This document shows positions 8,101 to 16,356 of a stretch of DNA of 64,000 nt, one piece after another. Position 1 is the stretch's first letter. Each line of letters starts with the position of its first letter. The notes beneath the pieces were generated by a model that saw only the letters and a list, made by a program, of their open reading frames with translations, made no database searches and was not told the origin of the DNA. This DNA is from Marinibacterium sp050389775 (lineage in GTDB: Bacteria; Pseudomonadota; Alphaproteobacteria; Rhodobacterales; Rhodobacteraceae): the NCBI RefSeq assembly GCF_050389775.1, contig NZ_CP177144.1, forward strand, positions 372,001-436,000. The letters are read 5' to 3'. The translations under genes were made by a program, and so were the position numbers.

Positions 8101-9026
8101 TGCTGAGATTCCTCCTGCAAAGGGGCGGCCAGGCCCTGGTAGCCGTGTTCGGGGTCGTGACGCTGGTGTTCTTCATCCAGCGCCTGACCGGCGACCCCGT
8201 GCTGCTGCTGGTGCCGGAAACCGCCACGCGGGAGGATATCGAGGCCATGCGCGTGACGCTTGGCCTCGACCGGTCCCTGGTCGTGCAATACATCGACTTC
8301 CTGGGCGACATGCTGCGGTTCGACCTGGGCCGCAGCTATGTCCAGAATGCCCCGGTCTGGGACATCCTGGTCAGCCGCATTCCCAAGACCCTGCAACTGG
8401 CGGCCGGCGCGCTCTGCGTCGCCCTGCTGATCGGCCTGCCGCTGGGCCTGACCATGGCCCTGACCCGGGGCCGGGCGGTGTCGCGCTGGATCATGGGCCT
8501 GGTGCTGGCCTTCCAGTCGCTGCCGACCTTCTGGAGCGGCATCATGATGATCCTGGTCTTCGGCGTCTGGCTGCGCTGGCTGCCGCCGTCGGGCACGGGC
8601 ACGCTGGCCCACCTGGTCATGCCGTCCATCGCCCTGGGCCTGCTGTCGCTGGCCACCTATGCCCGGATCACGCGCAGCGCGGTGATCGACGAGCTGGGCA
8701 AGGATTACGTCCGCTCGGCCCGCGCCCGGGGCGTGGGAACGGCCCGGCTGGTGCGCCGGCACCTGATGCGCAACTCGCTGATCCCCGTCATTTCCATCAC
8801 CGCGCTCGAACTGTCCCAGCTGCTGGCCGGCGCGGTCATCGTCGAAACCGTCTTTGCCTGGCCCGGGCTGGGCCTGCTGACGGTCCAGAGCATCGCCGCC
8901 CGCGATTTCATGGTCGTGCAGGCCGTGGTCCTGCTGGGCGCCTTCGTGACCATTGCCGCCAACCTGGCGGCCGACATTCTCTATACCGTGGTCGACCCCC
9001 GCGTCCGCCTGACGGGCAAGGCCTGA
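8100..9026 (+). CDS. ABC importer permease, DppB/OppB type
   Basis: A 308-residue inner-membrane permease. The N-terminus LQRGGQALVAVFGVVTLVFF and the GDP motif in RLTGDPVLLLVP are typical of the DppB/OppB branch. About six transmembrane helices are visible. The EAA loop that contacts the ATPase is around DYVRSARARGVGTARLVRRH. Its start codon overlaps the stop of the binding-protein gene by one base, so translation is coupled. It pairs with the DppC-type permease at 9040. Confidence 0.92.
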   Translation: MLRFLLQRGGQALVAVFGVVTLVFFIQRLTGDPVLLLVPETATREDIEAMRVTLGLDRSLVVQYIDFLGDMLRFDLGRSYVQNAPVWDILVSRIPKTLQLAAGALCVALLIGLPLGLTMALTRGRAVSRWIMGLVLAFQSLPTFWSGIMMILVFGVWLRWLPPSGTGTLAHLVMPSIALGLLSLATYARITRSAVIDELGKDYVRSARARGVGTARLVRRHLMRNSLIPVISITALELSQLLAGAVIVETVFAWPGLGLLTVQSIAARDFMVVQAVVLLGAFVTIAANLAADILYTVVDPRVRLTGKA

Positions 9027-9039
9027 GGAGCGGCAGAGC

Positions 9040-9915
9040 ATGGCCCAGCCCACCACCCCCCGCCCCGCTGCCCGGCCCTTCCCGCTGTCGGCCGACCGCC
9101 TGCGCCGGGCGCTTGGCTGGTGGCCCGCCGCCCTGCTGGGCGCGCTGGTGCTGATCGCGCTCTGCGCGCCCTGGCTGGCGCCGATGGATCCCGACCGGCA
9201 GAACCTGCTGGCCCGGCTCAAGGCGCCGGGCTTCGAAGCCCGGGGCGCCACCTATGTGCTGGGCTCGGACGAGCTGGGCCGCGACGTGCTCAGCCGGGTG
9301 ATCTATGGCACGCGGATCTCGATCTCGGTCGCCGTGCTGTCGGTGCTGCTGTCGGGCGTCGTCGGCACGGCCGTGGGCATGGCCGCGGCCTACCTGCGCG
9401 GCTGGACCGAAACCGTGCTGATGCGCCTGGTCGACATCTTCCTGTCGATCCCCGCGATCCTGCTGGCCATCATCACCGTGGCCGTGCTGGGCCCGGGGTT
9501 CATCAACATTATCCTGGTGCTGGCCCTGACCCGTTGGCCGCGTTACGCCCGGGTGGCCTATGGCCAGACCCTGGCCATCGCCGACCGGCCCTTTGTCACG
9601 CTGGCCCGGGCCATGGGCGCCAGTACGCCGCGCGTCCTGGCCCTGCATATCCTGCCCAACATCATCGGCCCCCTGCTGGTTGTCGCCACGCTGGAATTCG
9701 GCCTGATGGTCCTGTTCGAAGCGGGGCTCAGTTTCCTGGGCCTCGGTGTCCAGCCGCCCACGGCCAGCTGGGGCGCCATGCTGTCGACGGGGCGCAATTA
9801 CATCGCCACGGCCTGGTGGATCGCCACCTTCCCGGGGCTTGCACTGTTTCTCCTTGTTCTGTCGGCCAACATGATCGGCGACCGGCTTGGAGACCTGATC
9901 GGAAAGGGACGTTGA
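9040..9915 (+). CDS. ABC importer permease, DppC/OppC type
   Basis: A 291-residue partner permease. The DppC-type N-terminal region after the first helix (LAPMDPDRQNLLARLKAPG) leads to the characteristic GSDELGRDVLSRVIYGTRIS. Further helices and the EAA loop (FVTLARAMGASTPRVLALHI) follow. It forms a heterodimeric channel with the product of 8100-9026 and is driven by the ATPases at 13150 and 14109. A GAGGAG-like ribosome-binding site precedes the ATG. The next gene starts directly after its stop codon. Confidence 0.92.
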   Translation: MAQPTTPRPAARPFPLSADRLRRALGWWPAALLGALVLIALCAPWLAPMDPDRQNLLARLKAPGFEARGATYVLGSDELGRDVLSRVIYGTRISISVAVLSVLLSGVVGTAVGMAAAYLRGWTETVLMRLVDIFLSIPAILLAIITVAVLGPGFINIILVLALTRWPRYARVAYGQTLAIADRPFVTLARAMGASTPRVLALHILPNIIGPLLVVATLEFGLMVLFEAGLSFLGLGVQPPTASWGAMLSTGRNYIATAWWIATFPGLALFLLVLSANMIGDRLGDLIGKGR

Positions 9916-10674
9916 ATGAATTTCGGTGACGAATTCGAAGGCAAGCGCGTGGTCGTCACCGGCGCTGCCGGGATCATGGGCCGGGCGCTGGTCGAAACCT
10001 ATGCCGCGGCCGGGGCCGAGGTCTGTTCGGCCGACATGTCGACCGAGGGGCTGACCGGCTTTGCCGTGGCCGCCGACCTGACCACCGATGCCGGGCTGGC
10101 CACACTGATGGATGCCGTGGCCGCGCGCTGGGGCGCGCCGGACATCGTGGTCAACAACGCGGCAATCTATCCCTCGGCCTTCCTGCTGGACATGACGATG
10201 GACGATTGGGACAGGATCATGGATCTCAACGTCCGCGCGCCCGTGGCCCTGATGCGCGGCTTTGCCCTGCAGATGATCCAGGCCGGGGTGAAGGGCTGTT
10301 TCGTCAACATCTCGTCGGGCGCCGCGCGCAAGATGCGCCGCACGGCGGTGACCTATTCGGCCTCCAAGACCGCGCTGGACAGGTTCACCAAGGGCTTTGC
10401 CGTCGAGCTGGCCGAATTCGGCATCCGGGTGAATTGCCTGGAACCGGGCTTTGCCGCCGGCAGCGCGGTGTCGTCGCTGAGCCAGGAACATATCGACCGG
10501 GTCACGGCCAACATCCCGCTCGGCCAGCAGACCACGGCCGAGGATGTCGGCAATGCCGCGCTCTACCTGTCGTCGCAGGCGGCCAGGAACGTCACCGGCA
10601 CTTCGCTGGCCGTCGACGGAGGCAATTCGGCCGGCACGATGGATGTCTTCCAGGACAAGAAGTCGCCGCTATGA
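9916..10674 (+). CDS. Short-chain dehydrogenase/reductase
   Basis: A 252-residue classical SDR. The NAD(P)-binding motif is VVTGAAGIMGRALVETYAAAG (TGxxxGxG form, residues 14-25). NNAA is present in VVNNAAIYPSAF. The catalytic Ser is in NISSGAA and the Tyr/Lys pair in TYSASKTAL. The C-terminus has the SDR ending NVTGTSLAVDGGNSAG. Asp39-type residues (CSADMS) near the end of beta-2 suggest NAD rather than NADP preference. It begins immediately after the DppC stop and overlaps the next gene by ATGA. It presumably oxidises or reduces the imported compound. Confidence 0.9.
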   Translation: MNFGDEFEGKRVVVTGAAGIMGRALVETYAAAGAEVCSADMSTEGLTGFAVAADLTTDAGLATLMDAVAARWGAPDIVVNNAAIYPSAFLLDMTMDDWDRIMDLNVRAPVALMRGFALQMIQAGVKGCFVNISSGAARKMRRTAVTYSASKTALDRFTKGFAVELAEFGIRVNCLEPGFAAGSAVSSLSQEHIDRVTANIPLGQQTTAEDVGNAALYLSSQAARNVTGTSLAVDGGNSAGTMDVFQDKKSPL

Positions 10675-11534
10675 TCTGGGACGCCCCGGATTACCGATGG
10701 CCCGGCGGCTACAAGGCCGCGGCCTGTTTCAGCGTCGATGTCGACGCGCTGTCACCCTACCTGTGGCAGATGCGCGACGGCCTGCCCCGCACGCTGGCCG
10801 TGACCGAACATCGCCAGTACGGCATGCGCACCGGCTTTCGCCGGATGGTCGCCATGCTGGACCGGCTGGGCATCAAGGGCACGTTCTTCGTGCCGGCCGT
10901 GGTGGCCGAGGACAACCCCGAGCTGCTGCCCGGCCTGCTCGAACGTGGCCACGAGATCGGCCTGCACGGCTATTTCCACGAGCTGGCCGGCGAGATCACC
11001 GACGACCAGTTCACCTATGCGCTGGACACCTCCATCGCGCTGTTCGAATCGCAGACCGGGCAAAGCCCGGCCGGGTTCCGCTCGCCGGCCTGGGAAATGA
11101 CGCCCCACATGCTGGCCGAGCTGAAACGCCGGGGCCTGTGGGACAGTTCGCTGATGGGCCATGACCTGCCCTACCGGATCGACGACGTGACCGAGGTGCC
11201 CGTGCGCTGGGACATCGACGACGCGATCTTCTTCAAGTTCCTCGGGCCCGGCGACCGGCCGGCCCGGTCGCACCTGGAGATCGGGCGCAGCTGGGCCGAC
11301 GAGGCCCAGGCCCAGATCCGCGACGGCAGCCTGTTCATGATGACGGTGCACGACTGGATCTCGGGCCGGGCGGCCCGGATCGACATGCTCGAAGACCTGT
11401 GGCGCAGCCTGGTCGACGACGGCCGGGTCTGGGTGGCCACCTGCGGCGAGATCGCCCGCCACCACGACAGCCAGGCAGGATTCGAGACGACGACCGGCGG
11501 GATAGAGCCGGTGAAGGACAGGGGATTCAGATGA
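10671..11534 (+). CDS. Polysaccharide deacetylase-fold (NodB/PuuE-like) hydrolase
   Basis: A 287-residue NodB-fold protein. Visible motifs are the metal/base Asp pair in CFSVDVDAL (residues 17-25), GIKGTFFVPAVV for strand 2, the metal His pair in HEIGLHGYFHEL, and RSPAWEMTPHML for motif 3. Cytoplasmic members related to PuuE act on allantoin-like amides or N-acyl/imide groups rather than on polysaccharide. No signal peptide is present, which favours a small cytoplasmic substrate. The start ATG overlaps the SDR stop and its own stop overlaps the gamma-glutamyltranspeptidase start. The function in this operon is unknown. Confidence 0.85.
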   Translation: MIWDAPDYRWPGGYKAAACFSVDVDALSPYLWQMRDGLPRTLAVTEHRQYGMRTGFRRMVAMLDRLGIKGTFFVPAVVAEDNPELLPGLLERGHEIGLHGYFHELAGEITDDQFTYALDTSIALFESQTGQSPAGFRSPAWEMTPHMLAELKRRGLWDSSLMGHDLPYRIDDVTEVPVRWDIDDAIFFKFLGPGDRPARSHLEIGRSWADEAQAQIRDGSLFMMTVHDWISGRAARIDMLEDLWRSLVDDGRVWVATCGEIARHHDSQAGFETTTGGIEPVKDRGFR

Positions 11535-13153
11535 CGCAGGCTTCGAGCAGCGCCACCGCGGGCGACAGGCCCCGGGGCAGCACCCGCCAGGCGGGCCAGA
11601 CCTGGGCCGTGACCAAACCGCAGGTCAGCTCGGCCGGCGGGATCGTCGTGGCCCAGCACCACGAGGCCGCCCGCGCCGGGGCCGATGTGCTGGCCCGGGG
11701 CGGCAATGCCATGGATGCGGCGGTGGTCACGGCCTGCGTGCTGTCGGTCGTCGAGCCCTGGCTCTCGGGCTTCGGCGGCGGCGGCTTCCTGCTGCATGCC
11801 GCGGCCGAAGGCCCGGTCGAGGCGCTGGATTTCAACGTCGTGGCCGGCTCGGCCGTCGATCCGGCCGATTACCCGCTGGTCGGCGACCGCGATGGCGACT
11901 GGTTCGACTGGCCGGCGGTCGAAGGCAACCGCAACCTGATCGGCCCGGCCTCGATCTGCGTGCCCGGCGCCGTGGCCGGGCTGGCCGCCGCGCTGGAGCG
12001 CCACGGCACCCTGTCCTGGGCCGACGCCCTGGCCCCGGCCATCGAGATGGCCGAACGGGGCATGCGCGTCGACTGGTTCGCCGACCTGGCCTTTGCCATC
12101 GACACGCCCGGCCTGCGCACCAACCCGGCGGCCCGGGCCCTGTTCCTCGATCCCGACGCCCGCCGTTGCGACCCCGAGGATGCCACCGCCCGCTACCTGC
12201 CGATGCCCGTCAAGGCCGCCATGCTGCGCCGGCTGGCCGAGGCCGGGCCGCGCGATTTCTACGAAGGCCAGATCGGCCGCGACCTGGCCCGCGACCTGGC
12301 CACGATGGGCGCGCCGGTCACCGCCCGCGACCTGGCCGCCTGTGCCCCGGCCTGGTCGGCCCCGGCCACGATGACCTATCGCGACCGCCAGCTGCATGTC
12401 ATGGACGGGCTGTCGGGCGGGCCCAGCCTGCTGCGCGCGCTCGGCCTGCTGCCCGACGACATCGCCGGGCTGACCCCGGCGGCCCGGGCCGCGGCCTATG
12501 CCGATGCCATCCGCGATACCTACGAGGACCGGCTCAAGACCCTGGGCCATGCCGCCGCCGGAGGCGATTGCACCAGCCACCTGTCGGTCGTCGACCGCCA
12601 TGGCAACATGGTCGCGCTGACCAACACCCTGCTGTCGCGCTTCGGGTCCAAGGTTGTCGCCCCGTCGCTGGGCCTGCTGATGAACAACGGCATGATGTGG
12701 TTCGACCCGCGGCCCGGCCAGCCCAATTCGATCGCTCCCAGCGCCCGGCCGCTGGCCAACATGACCCCGCTGATCGCCACCCGCGACGGCCGGGCCGACA
12801 TCGCCCTGGGCGCGGCCGGCGGGCGCCAGATCTTTCCGACCGTGCTGCAATTGCTGTCCTATCTCGTCGACCTGGGCATGACGCCCGAGGCCGCCCTGCA
12901 TGCCCCGCGCATCGATGCCAGCACGCCGACAATCTTCGTCAACCGCGCCGCTCCGGCCGATACCGCCACGGCCATCGCCGCCCGGCACCCGGTGCAGATC
13001 ACCGAAGACGCCGTCTGGCCGGTCCAGTTCGCCATCCCCTCGCTGGCCGTGTCGGGCCGGGGACAGGGGCCGAACACCGGCGCCGCGCATCCGGTCAGCC
13101 CCTGGGCCGCGGCCATCGCCGAGCCGCCCGCCACAACCGGTGCCGCGCCGTGA
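11531..13153 (+). CDS. Gamma-glutamyltranspeptidase / gamma-glutamyl hydrolase family protein
   Basis: An Ntn hydrolase of 540 residues, normal for the family. The large-subunit signature GGNAMDAAVVTACVLSVVEP and GFGGGGFLLH are present. The autoprocessing and catalytic threonine is Thr348 in DCTSHLSVVD, followed by GNMVALTNTL and later LGAAGGRQIFP. It would cleave into two subunits and remove gamma-glutamyl (or oxamyl-like) groups. No signal peptide is obvious, so it may act in the cytoplasm on imported substrate. It overlaps both neighbours (ATGA upstream, GTGA downstream). Confidence 0.88.
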   Translation: MTQASSSATAGDRPRGSTRQAGQTWAVTKPQVSSAGGIVVAQHHEAARAGADVLARGGNAMDAAVVTACVLSVVEPWLSGFGGGGFLLHAAAEGPVEALDFNVVAGSAVDPADYPLVGDRDGDWFDWPAVEGNRNLIGPASICVPGAVAGLAAALERHGTLSWADALAPAIEMAERGMRVDWFADLAFAIDTPGLRTNPAARALFLDPDARRCDPEDATARYLPMPVKAAMLRRLAEAGPRDFYEGQIGRDLARDLATMGAPVTARDLAACAPAWSAPATMTYRDRQLHVMDGLSGGPSLLRALGLLPDDIAGLTPAARAAAYADAIRDTYEDRLKTLGHAAAGGDCTSHLSVVDRHGNMVALTNTLLSRFGSKVVAPSLGLLMNNGMMWFDPRPGQPNSIAPSARPLANMTPLIATRDGRADIALGAAGGRQIFPTVLQLLSYLVDLGMTPEAALHAPRIDASTPTIFVNRAAPADTATAIAARHPVQITEDAVWPVQFAIPSLAVSGRGQGPNTGAAHPVSPWAAAIAEPPATTGAAP

Positions 13154-14112
13154 GCCTGCTGCAGATCTCCGACCTGGCCATCCGTGCCGGCGGGGCCGAC
13201 GGGCTGTCGCTGGTCGATGGCGTGACGCTCGACATCGCCCCGGGCGAGGTCGTGGCCCTGGTCGGAGAGAGCGGATCGGGCAAGTCGCTGACCGCCCTGT
13301 CGGTCATGGGCCTGCTGGCCGAGGGGCTCCAGGTCACCGGCGGGCAGATCCTGTTCGATGGCACCGACCTTCTGTCGCTGCCTCCCGACGGGCTGCGCCG
13401 CCTGCGCGGCCAGGACCTGGCCATGATCTTCCAGGAACCGGTTTCTTCGCTGAACCCGCTGGCCCCGGTCGGCGACCAGGTCGCTGAAAGCCTGATCGTC
13501 CACGGCAAGGCCGGCCCGGCCGAAGCCCGCGCCCAGGCCGTCGAGATGCTGCGCCGGGTCGGCATCCCCGAACCGGAACGCCGGGCCCGCCAGCTGCCGG
13601 CCGAATTGTCCGGCGGCATGTGCCAGCGCGTGATGATCGCCGCCGCGCTGATCTCGCGGCCCCGCCTGCTGATCGCGGACGAACCGACCACCGCGCTCGA
13701 CGTCACGATCCAGGCCCAGATCCTGTCGCTGATGTCCGAACTCGCCGCCGAGGCCGGCACATCCGTCCTGCTGATCACCCATGACATGGGCGTCGTGGCC
13801 GAACTGGCCGACCGGGTCTGCGTGATGTACGGCGGGCGGGTTGTCGAACAGGGGCCGGTCATCGATCTCTTCGACGCGCCCCGCCATCCCTATACCTCGA
13901 TGCTGCTGCGCACGATCCCCCGGCTGGACGAAACCCCGGGCGGCGAGCTCTTTGCCATCCGGGGCAGCGTGCCCAGCCCGCGCGACTGGCCCGACGGCTG
14001 CCGGTTCCGCACCCGCTGCCCCCGGGCCTCCGATGCCTGCGCCGCCCGGCCCCGGCTGGACGGCGGCACCCATCGCGCGGCCTGTTTCCACCCGATGGAG
14101 GCCCGGCCATGA
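13150..14112 (+). CDS. ABC importer ATP-binding protein, DppD/OppD type
   Basis: A 320-residue ATPase with a GTG start inside the overlap with the preceding gene (GTGA). Walker A is GESGSGKS (around residue 42), the Q-loop is MIFQEPVSSLNPL, the signature is LSGGMCQRVMIA and Walker B is LLIADEPTTALD. The C-terminal oligopeptide-transporter domain holds clustered cysteines (DGCRFRTRCPRASDAC), the usual Fe-S-type motif of this subfamily. It energises the permeases encoded at 8100-9915. A methionine replaces the usual Gln in the signature (LSGGM), which is common in DppD proteins. Confidence 0.93.
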   Translation: MSLLQISDLAIRAGGADGLSLVDGVTLDIAPGEVVALVGESGSGKSLTALSVMGLLAEGLQVTGGQILFDGTDLLSLPPDGLRRLRGQDLAMIFQEPVSSLNPLAPVGDQVAESLIVHGKAGPAEARAQAVEMLRRVGIPEPERRARQLPAELSGGMCQRVMIAAALISRPRLLIADEPTTALDVTIQAQILSLMSELAAEAGTSVLLITHDMGVVAELADRVCVMYGGRVVEQGPVIDLFDAPRHPYTSMLLRTIPRLDETPGGELFAIRGSVPSPRDWPDGCRFRTRCPRASDACAARPRLDGGTHRAACFHPMEARP

Positions 14113-15089
14113 GCGCCCTGCTGCAGATCGAGGACCTCAAGGTTCATTTCCCCGTGCGCACCGGCCGTTTCGGCGGCGGCGAAGGCCTGGTCAAGGCCGT
14201 CGACGGCGTGACGCTTGAGATCGGCGCGCATGAAACCCTGGCCATCGTCGGCGAATCCGGCTGTGGCAAGTCGACCATGGGCAATGCCGTGCTGGGCCTG
14301 GCCCCGGTGACCGAAGGGCGCATCCGCTTCGATGGCCGCGACCTGTCGGACCTGTCGGCCGAGGGGCGCAAATCGGTCTGGCGCGACATGCAGGTCGTGT
14401 TCCAGGACCCGGTTTCGGCGCTCAACCCGCGCCGGACCATTGCCCAGTCCATCGCCGAGCCGATGGTCATCCAGGGCTGGGACCGCAAGCGCATCGCCGC
14501 GCGGGTGGACGAGCTGATGGACCAGGTCGGGCTGAACCCCGACCAGCGCAACCGCCGGCCCGCAGCCCTGTCGGGCGGCCAGCGGCAACGGGTGGTCATC
14601 GCCCGGGCGCTGGCGCTCAACCCCCGGCTGGTGATCTGCGACGAGCCGGTCAGCGCGCTGGACGTGTCGATCCAGAGCCAGATCCTGAACCTGCTGATGC
14701 GGCTGCAACGCGAAGCCTCGCTCAGCTATCTGTTCATCTCGCATGACCTGTCGGTGGTGCGCCATATCGCCGACCGGGTGGCCGTGATGTACCTGGGCCT
14801 TGTCGTCGAACAGGGCCCCGCGGCCGAGGTCTTTGCCAACCCGGTGCATCCCTATACCCAGGCGCTGCTGTCGGCGATCCCCCAGCCCGATCCGCGCGGC
14901 CGGGCCGAACGGCGGCGCATCCTGCTGCAGGGCGACCTGCCCAGCCCGATGGACCCGCCCGCCGGCTGCCCCTTTGTCACCCGCTGCCCCCTGGCCGAGC
15001 CGCGCTGCGGCCAGGCCCGCCCGCCGCTGACCGACCACGGCGCCGGCCATCACGTGCGCTGTGTCGTGCGCCAACCGGCCGAGGCGTGA
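14109..15089 (+). CDS. ABC importer ATP-binding protein, DppF/OppF type
   Basis: A 326-residue second ATPase of the importer. Walker A is GESGCGKSTMGNAVLGL, the Q-loop VVFQDPVSALNPRRTIAQ, the signature LSGGQRQRVVIARAL and Walker B LVICDEPVSALD. The C-terminal extension PAGCPFVTRCPLAEPRC carries the four-cysteine motif. It overlaps the DppD gene by ATGA and is the last gene of the operon that starts at 5837. No strong terminator is evident right after its stop; structured repeats follow at 15119-15216. Confidence 0.93.
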   Translation: MSALLQIEDLKVHFPVRTGRFGGGEGLVKAVDGVTLEIGAHETLAIVGESGCGKSTMGNAVLGLAPVTEGRIRFDGRDLSDLSAEGRKSVWRDMQVVFQDPVSALNPRRTIAQSIAEPMVIQGWDRKRIAARVDELMDQVGLNPDQRNRRPAALSGGQRQRVVIARALALNPRLVICDEPVSALDVSIQSQILNLLMRLQREASLSYLFISHDLSVVRHIADRVAVMYLGLVVEQGPAAEVFANPVHPYTQALLSAIPQPDPRGRAERRRILLQGDLPSPMDPPAGCPFVTRCPLAEPRCGQARPPLTDHGAGHHVRCVVRQPAEA

Positions 15090-15118
15090 TATCACCGGAT
15101 CAATGGGTTATGCGGAGA

Positions 15119-15216
15119 TGTGTCCCATAAATAGGACACAATAATCTAAAATGAGACACCGGACTGAGCCGGACCCCTTGCCGATAGGGCTGCGTAATTG
15201 CAGGGTCCGGCCCAGT
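15119..15216. repeat. Inverted repeats in convergent intergenic region
   Basis: Two dyads lie in the 276-bp gap between convergent operons. TGTGTCC-N8-GGACACA is perfect (15119-15140). ACTGAGCCGGACCC (15163-15176) pairs with GGGTCCGGCCCAGT (15203-15216) with one mismatch. A third related arm GGATCCGGCTCA follows near 15219. The surrounding sequence is less GC-rich than the genes. I see no supported gene. It may terminate transcription from both sides or be a remnant of a mobile element. Confidence 0.55.
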
Positions 15217-15365
15217 GGGATCCGGCTCATCTATGAATTTTGCGCTCGTAATCGCTTTATCACCCGGAGCCGACCAAATGCGCCGGGCTTCATGTCCTTG
15301 GGTCGAACGACGAGGCGCAACGGTTCAAAGAAAAATGCCGGGCCCGGATATTTTTCGCGAGCGCG

Positions 15366-15698
15366 CTACAGGAAGCGGACGGGCTTGGTGTAGGTCAGAA
15401 GCACGACACAGCCGTCGCGGCTGTGCACCGAATGGCGGCTGCCCCGGGGGTTGATGACGTAATCGCCCTTTTCGTAGGTGCCGAATTCGTCCGTCTGGCT
15501 GCCGTCCAGGACGAGGATGGTTTCCACGTCCACATGCAGATGCATCGGCGCCTGCGCCCCCGGCTCGTACCACAGGATCGCCACGCCCGGCTCGCCCTTC
15601 AGCAGCCAATGGGCGACGATCCCGGGCTTGAAGGGCTCATAGGCCAGATCCTTCCAGCCGCCGCCGATCAGGTCGCGGGTGATCTTGGGCTCAAGCAT
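15366..15698 (-). CDS. Cupin-domain protein
   Basis: A 110-residue single-domain cupin. The metal-binding cupin motif 1 is seen in PGAQAPMHLHVDVETILVLDG (HxH...E) and motif 2 in PRGSRHSVHS (residues about 80-95). It resembles ChrR-like cupins. The ATG at 15696-15698 is chosen because it overlaps the stop of the isochorismatase-like gene by eight bases, as neighbours in this operon do; an upstream in-frame start would add seven residues. It is the last gene of the minus-strand operon. Its role in the pathway is unknown; small cupins often act as isomerases, decarboxylases or sensors. Confidence 0.8.
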   Translation of the reverse strand: MLEPKITRDLIGGGWKDLAYEPFKPGIVAHWLLKGEPGVAILWYEPGAQAPMHLHVDVETILVLDGSQTDEFGTYEKGDYVINPRGSRHSVHSRDGCVVLLTYTKPVRFL

Positions 15699-16356
15699 CG
15701 AGCGCCTGCAGGATGGCATCGGTGGGCGCGGCCCAGCCGACGATGGCGCCCTGGGCGGTGATCATCTCGATCGCGGCCTGTTTGAAAGCGGGGAAATAGC
15801 TTTCGGTGGCATCGGTCGCCAGCAGGCAATCATACCCCCGATCATTGGCCTCGCGCATGGTGGTCTGCACGCAGACCTCGGTGGTAACCCCGGCAAAGAC
15901 CAGCTGTTTCAACCCTTTGTCGGCCAGCACCGCACCAAAGGACGTGGCGTGAAAGGCGCCCTTGCCGGGCTTGTCGATGACGGTTTCGCCGGCAATCGGG
16001 TACAGCTCGGGGATGATGTCGGCCCCCGGCTCGCCGGCGATCAGGATGCGGCCCATCGGCCCGGGATCGCCGATGCGCAGGCTTGGCTGGCCCCGGTCGC
16101 GCTTGGCCGGCGGCAGGTCGGACAGATCGGGCCGGTGGCATTCGCGAGTGTGAATCACCGGCAGGCCCGCAGCACGGAACCCGGCGAGCAGGCGCGCGGT
16201 GGTCGGGATGATCTGTCTCAGAAGTGAGACATCGTTGCCCAGAGTCTCACCAAAGCCGCCCGGCTCGCAAAAGTCGCGCTGCATGTCGATGACCACCAGC
16301 CCCAGGCCGGACGGGTCAAAGGGAAAATCGAAGGGATCGGCCTTGATCACCGGCAT
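15691..16356 (-). CDS. Isochorismatase-like cysteine hydrolase (second copy in the cluster)
   Basis: A 221-residue cysteine hydrolase with the Asp-Lys-Cys triad visible as Asp24 (VVIDMQRDF), Lys129 (IDKPGKGAF) and Cys162 (TTEVCVQTTMRE). The layout, including TRECHRPDLSDLPPAKR, parallels the biuret hydrolase at 18921, so the two look like paralogues. It probably hydrolyses an amide or ureide from the same pathway (carboxybiuret, a substituted biuret or ureidoacrylate-type compounds). The ATG at 16356 shares its A with the TGA stop of the ABC ATPase gene (TGATG); a GTG one codon upstream is possible. Confidence 0.85.
   Translation of the reverse strand: MPVIKADPFDFPFDPSGLGLVVIDMQRDFCEPGGFGETLGNDVSLLRQIIPTTARLLAGFRAAGLPVIHTRECHRPDLSDLPPAKRDRGQPSLRIGDPGPMGRILIAGEPGADIIPELYPIAGETVIDKPGKGAFHATSFGAVLADKGLKQLVFAGVTTEVCVQTTMREANDRGYDCLLATDATESYFPAFKQAAIEMITAQGAIVGWAAPTDAILQALDA

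Noticed and set aside
10671..11534. Secreted chitin or peptidoglycan deacetylase
   Set aside because: There is no signal peptide or membrane anchor and the gene is locked by overlaps inside an importer operon, so a cytoplasmic small-molecule role is more likely.
15151..15393. 80-codon frame between the two catabolic operons
   Set aside because: It runs through inverted repeats and into the end of the cupin gene on the other strand; composition and start context do not support a gene.
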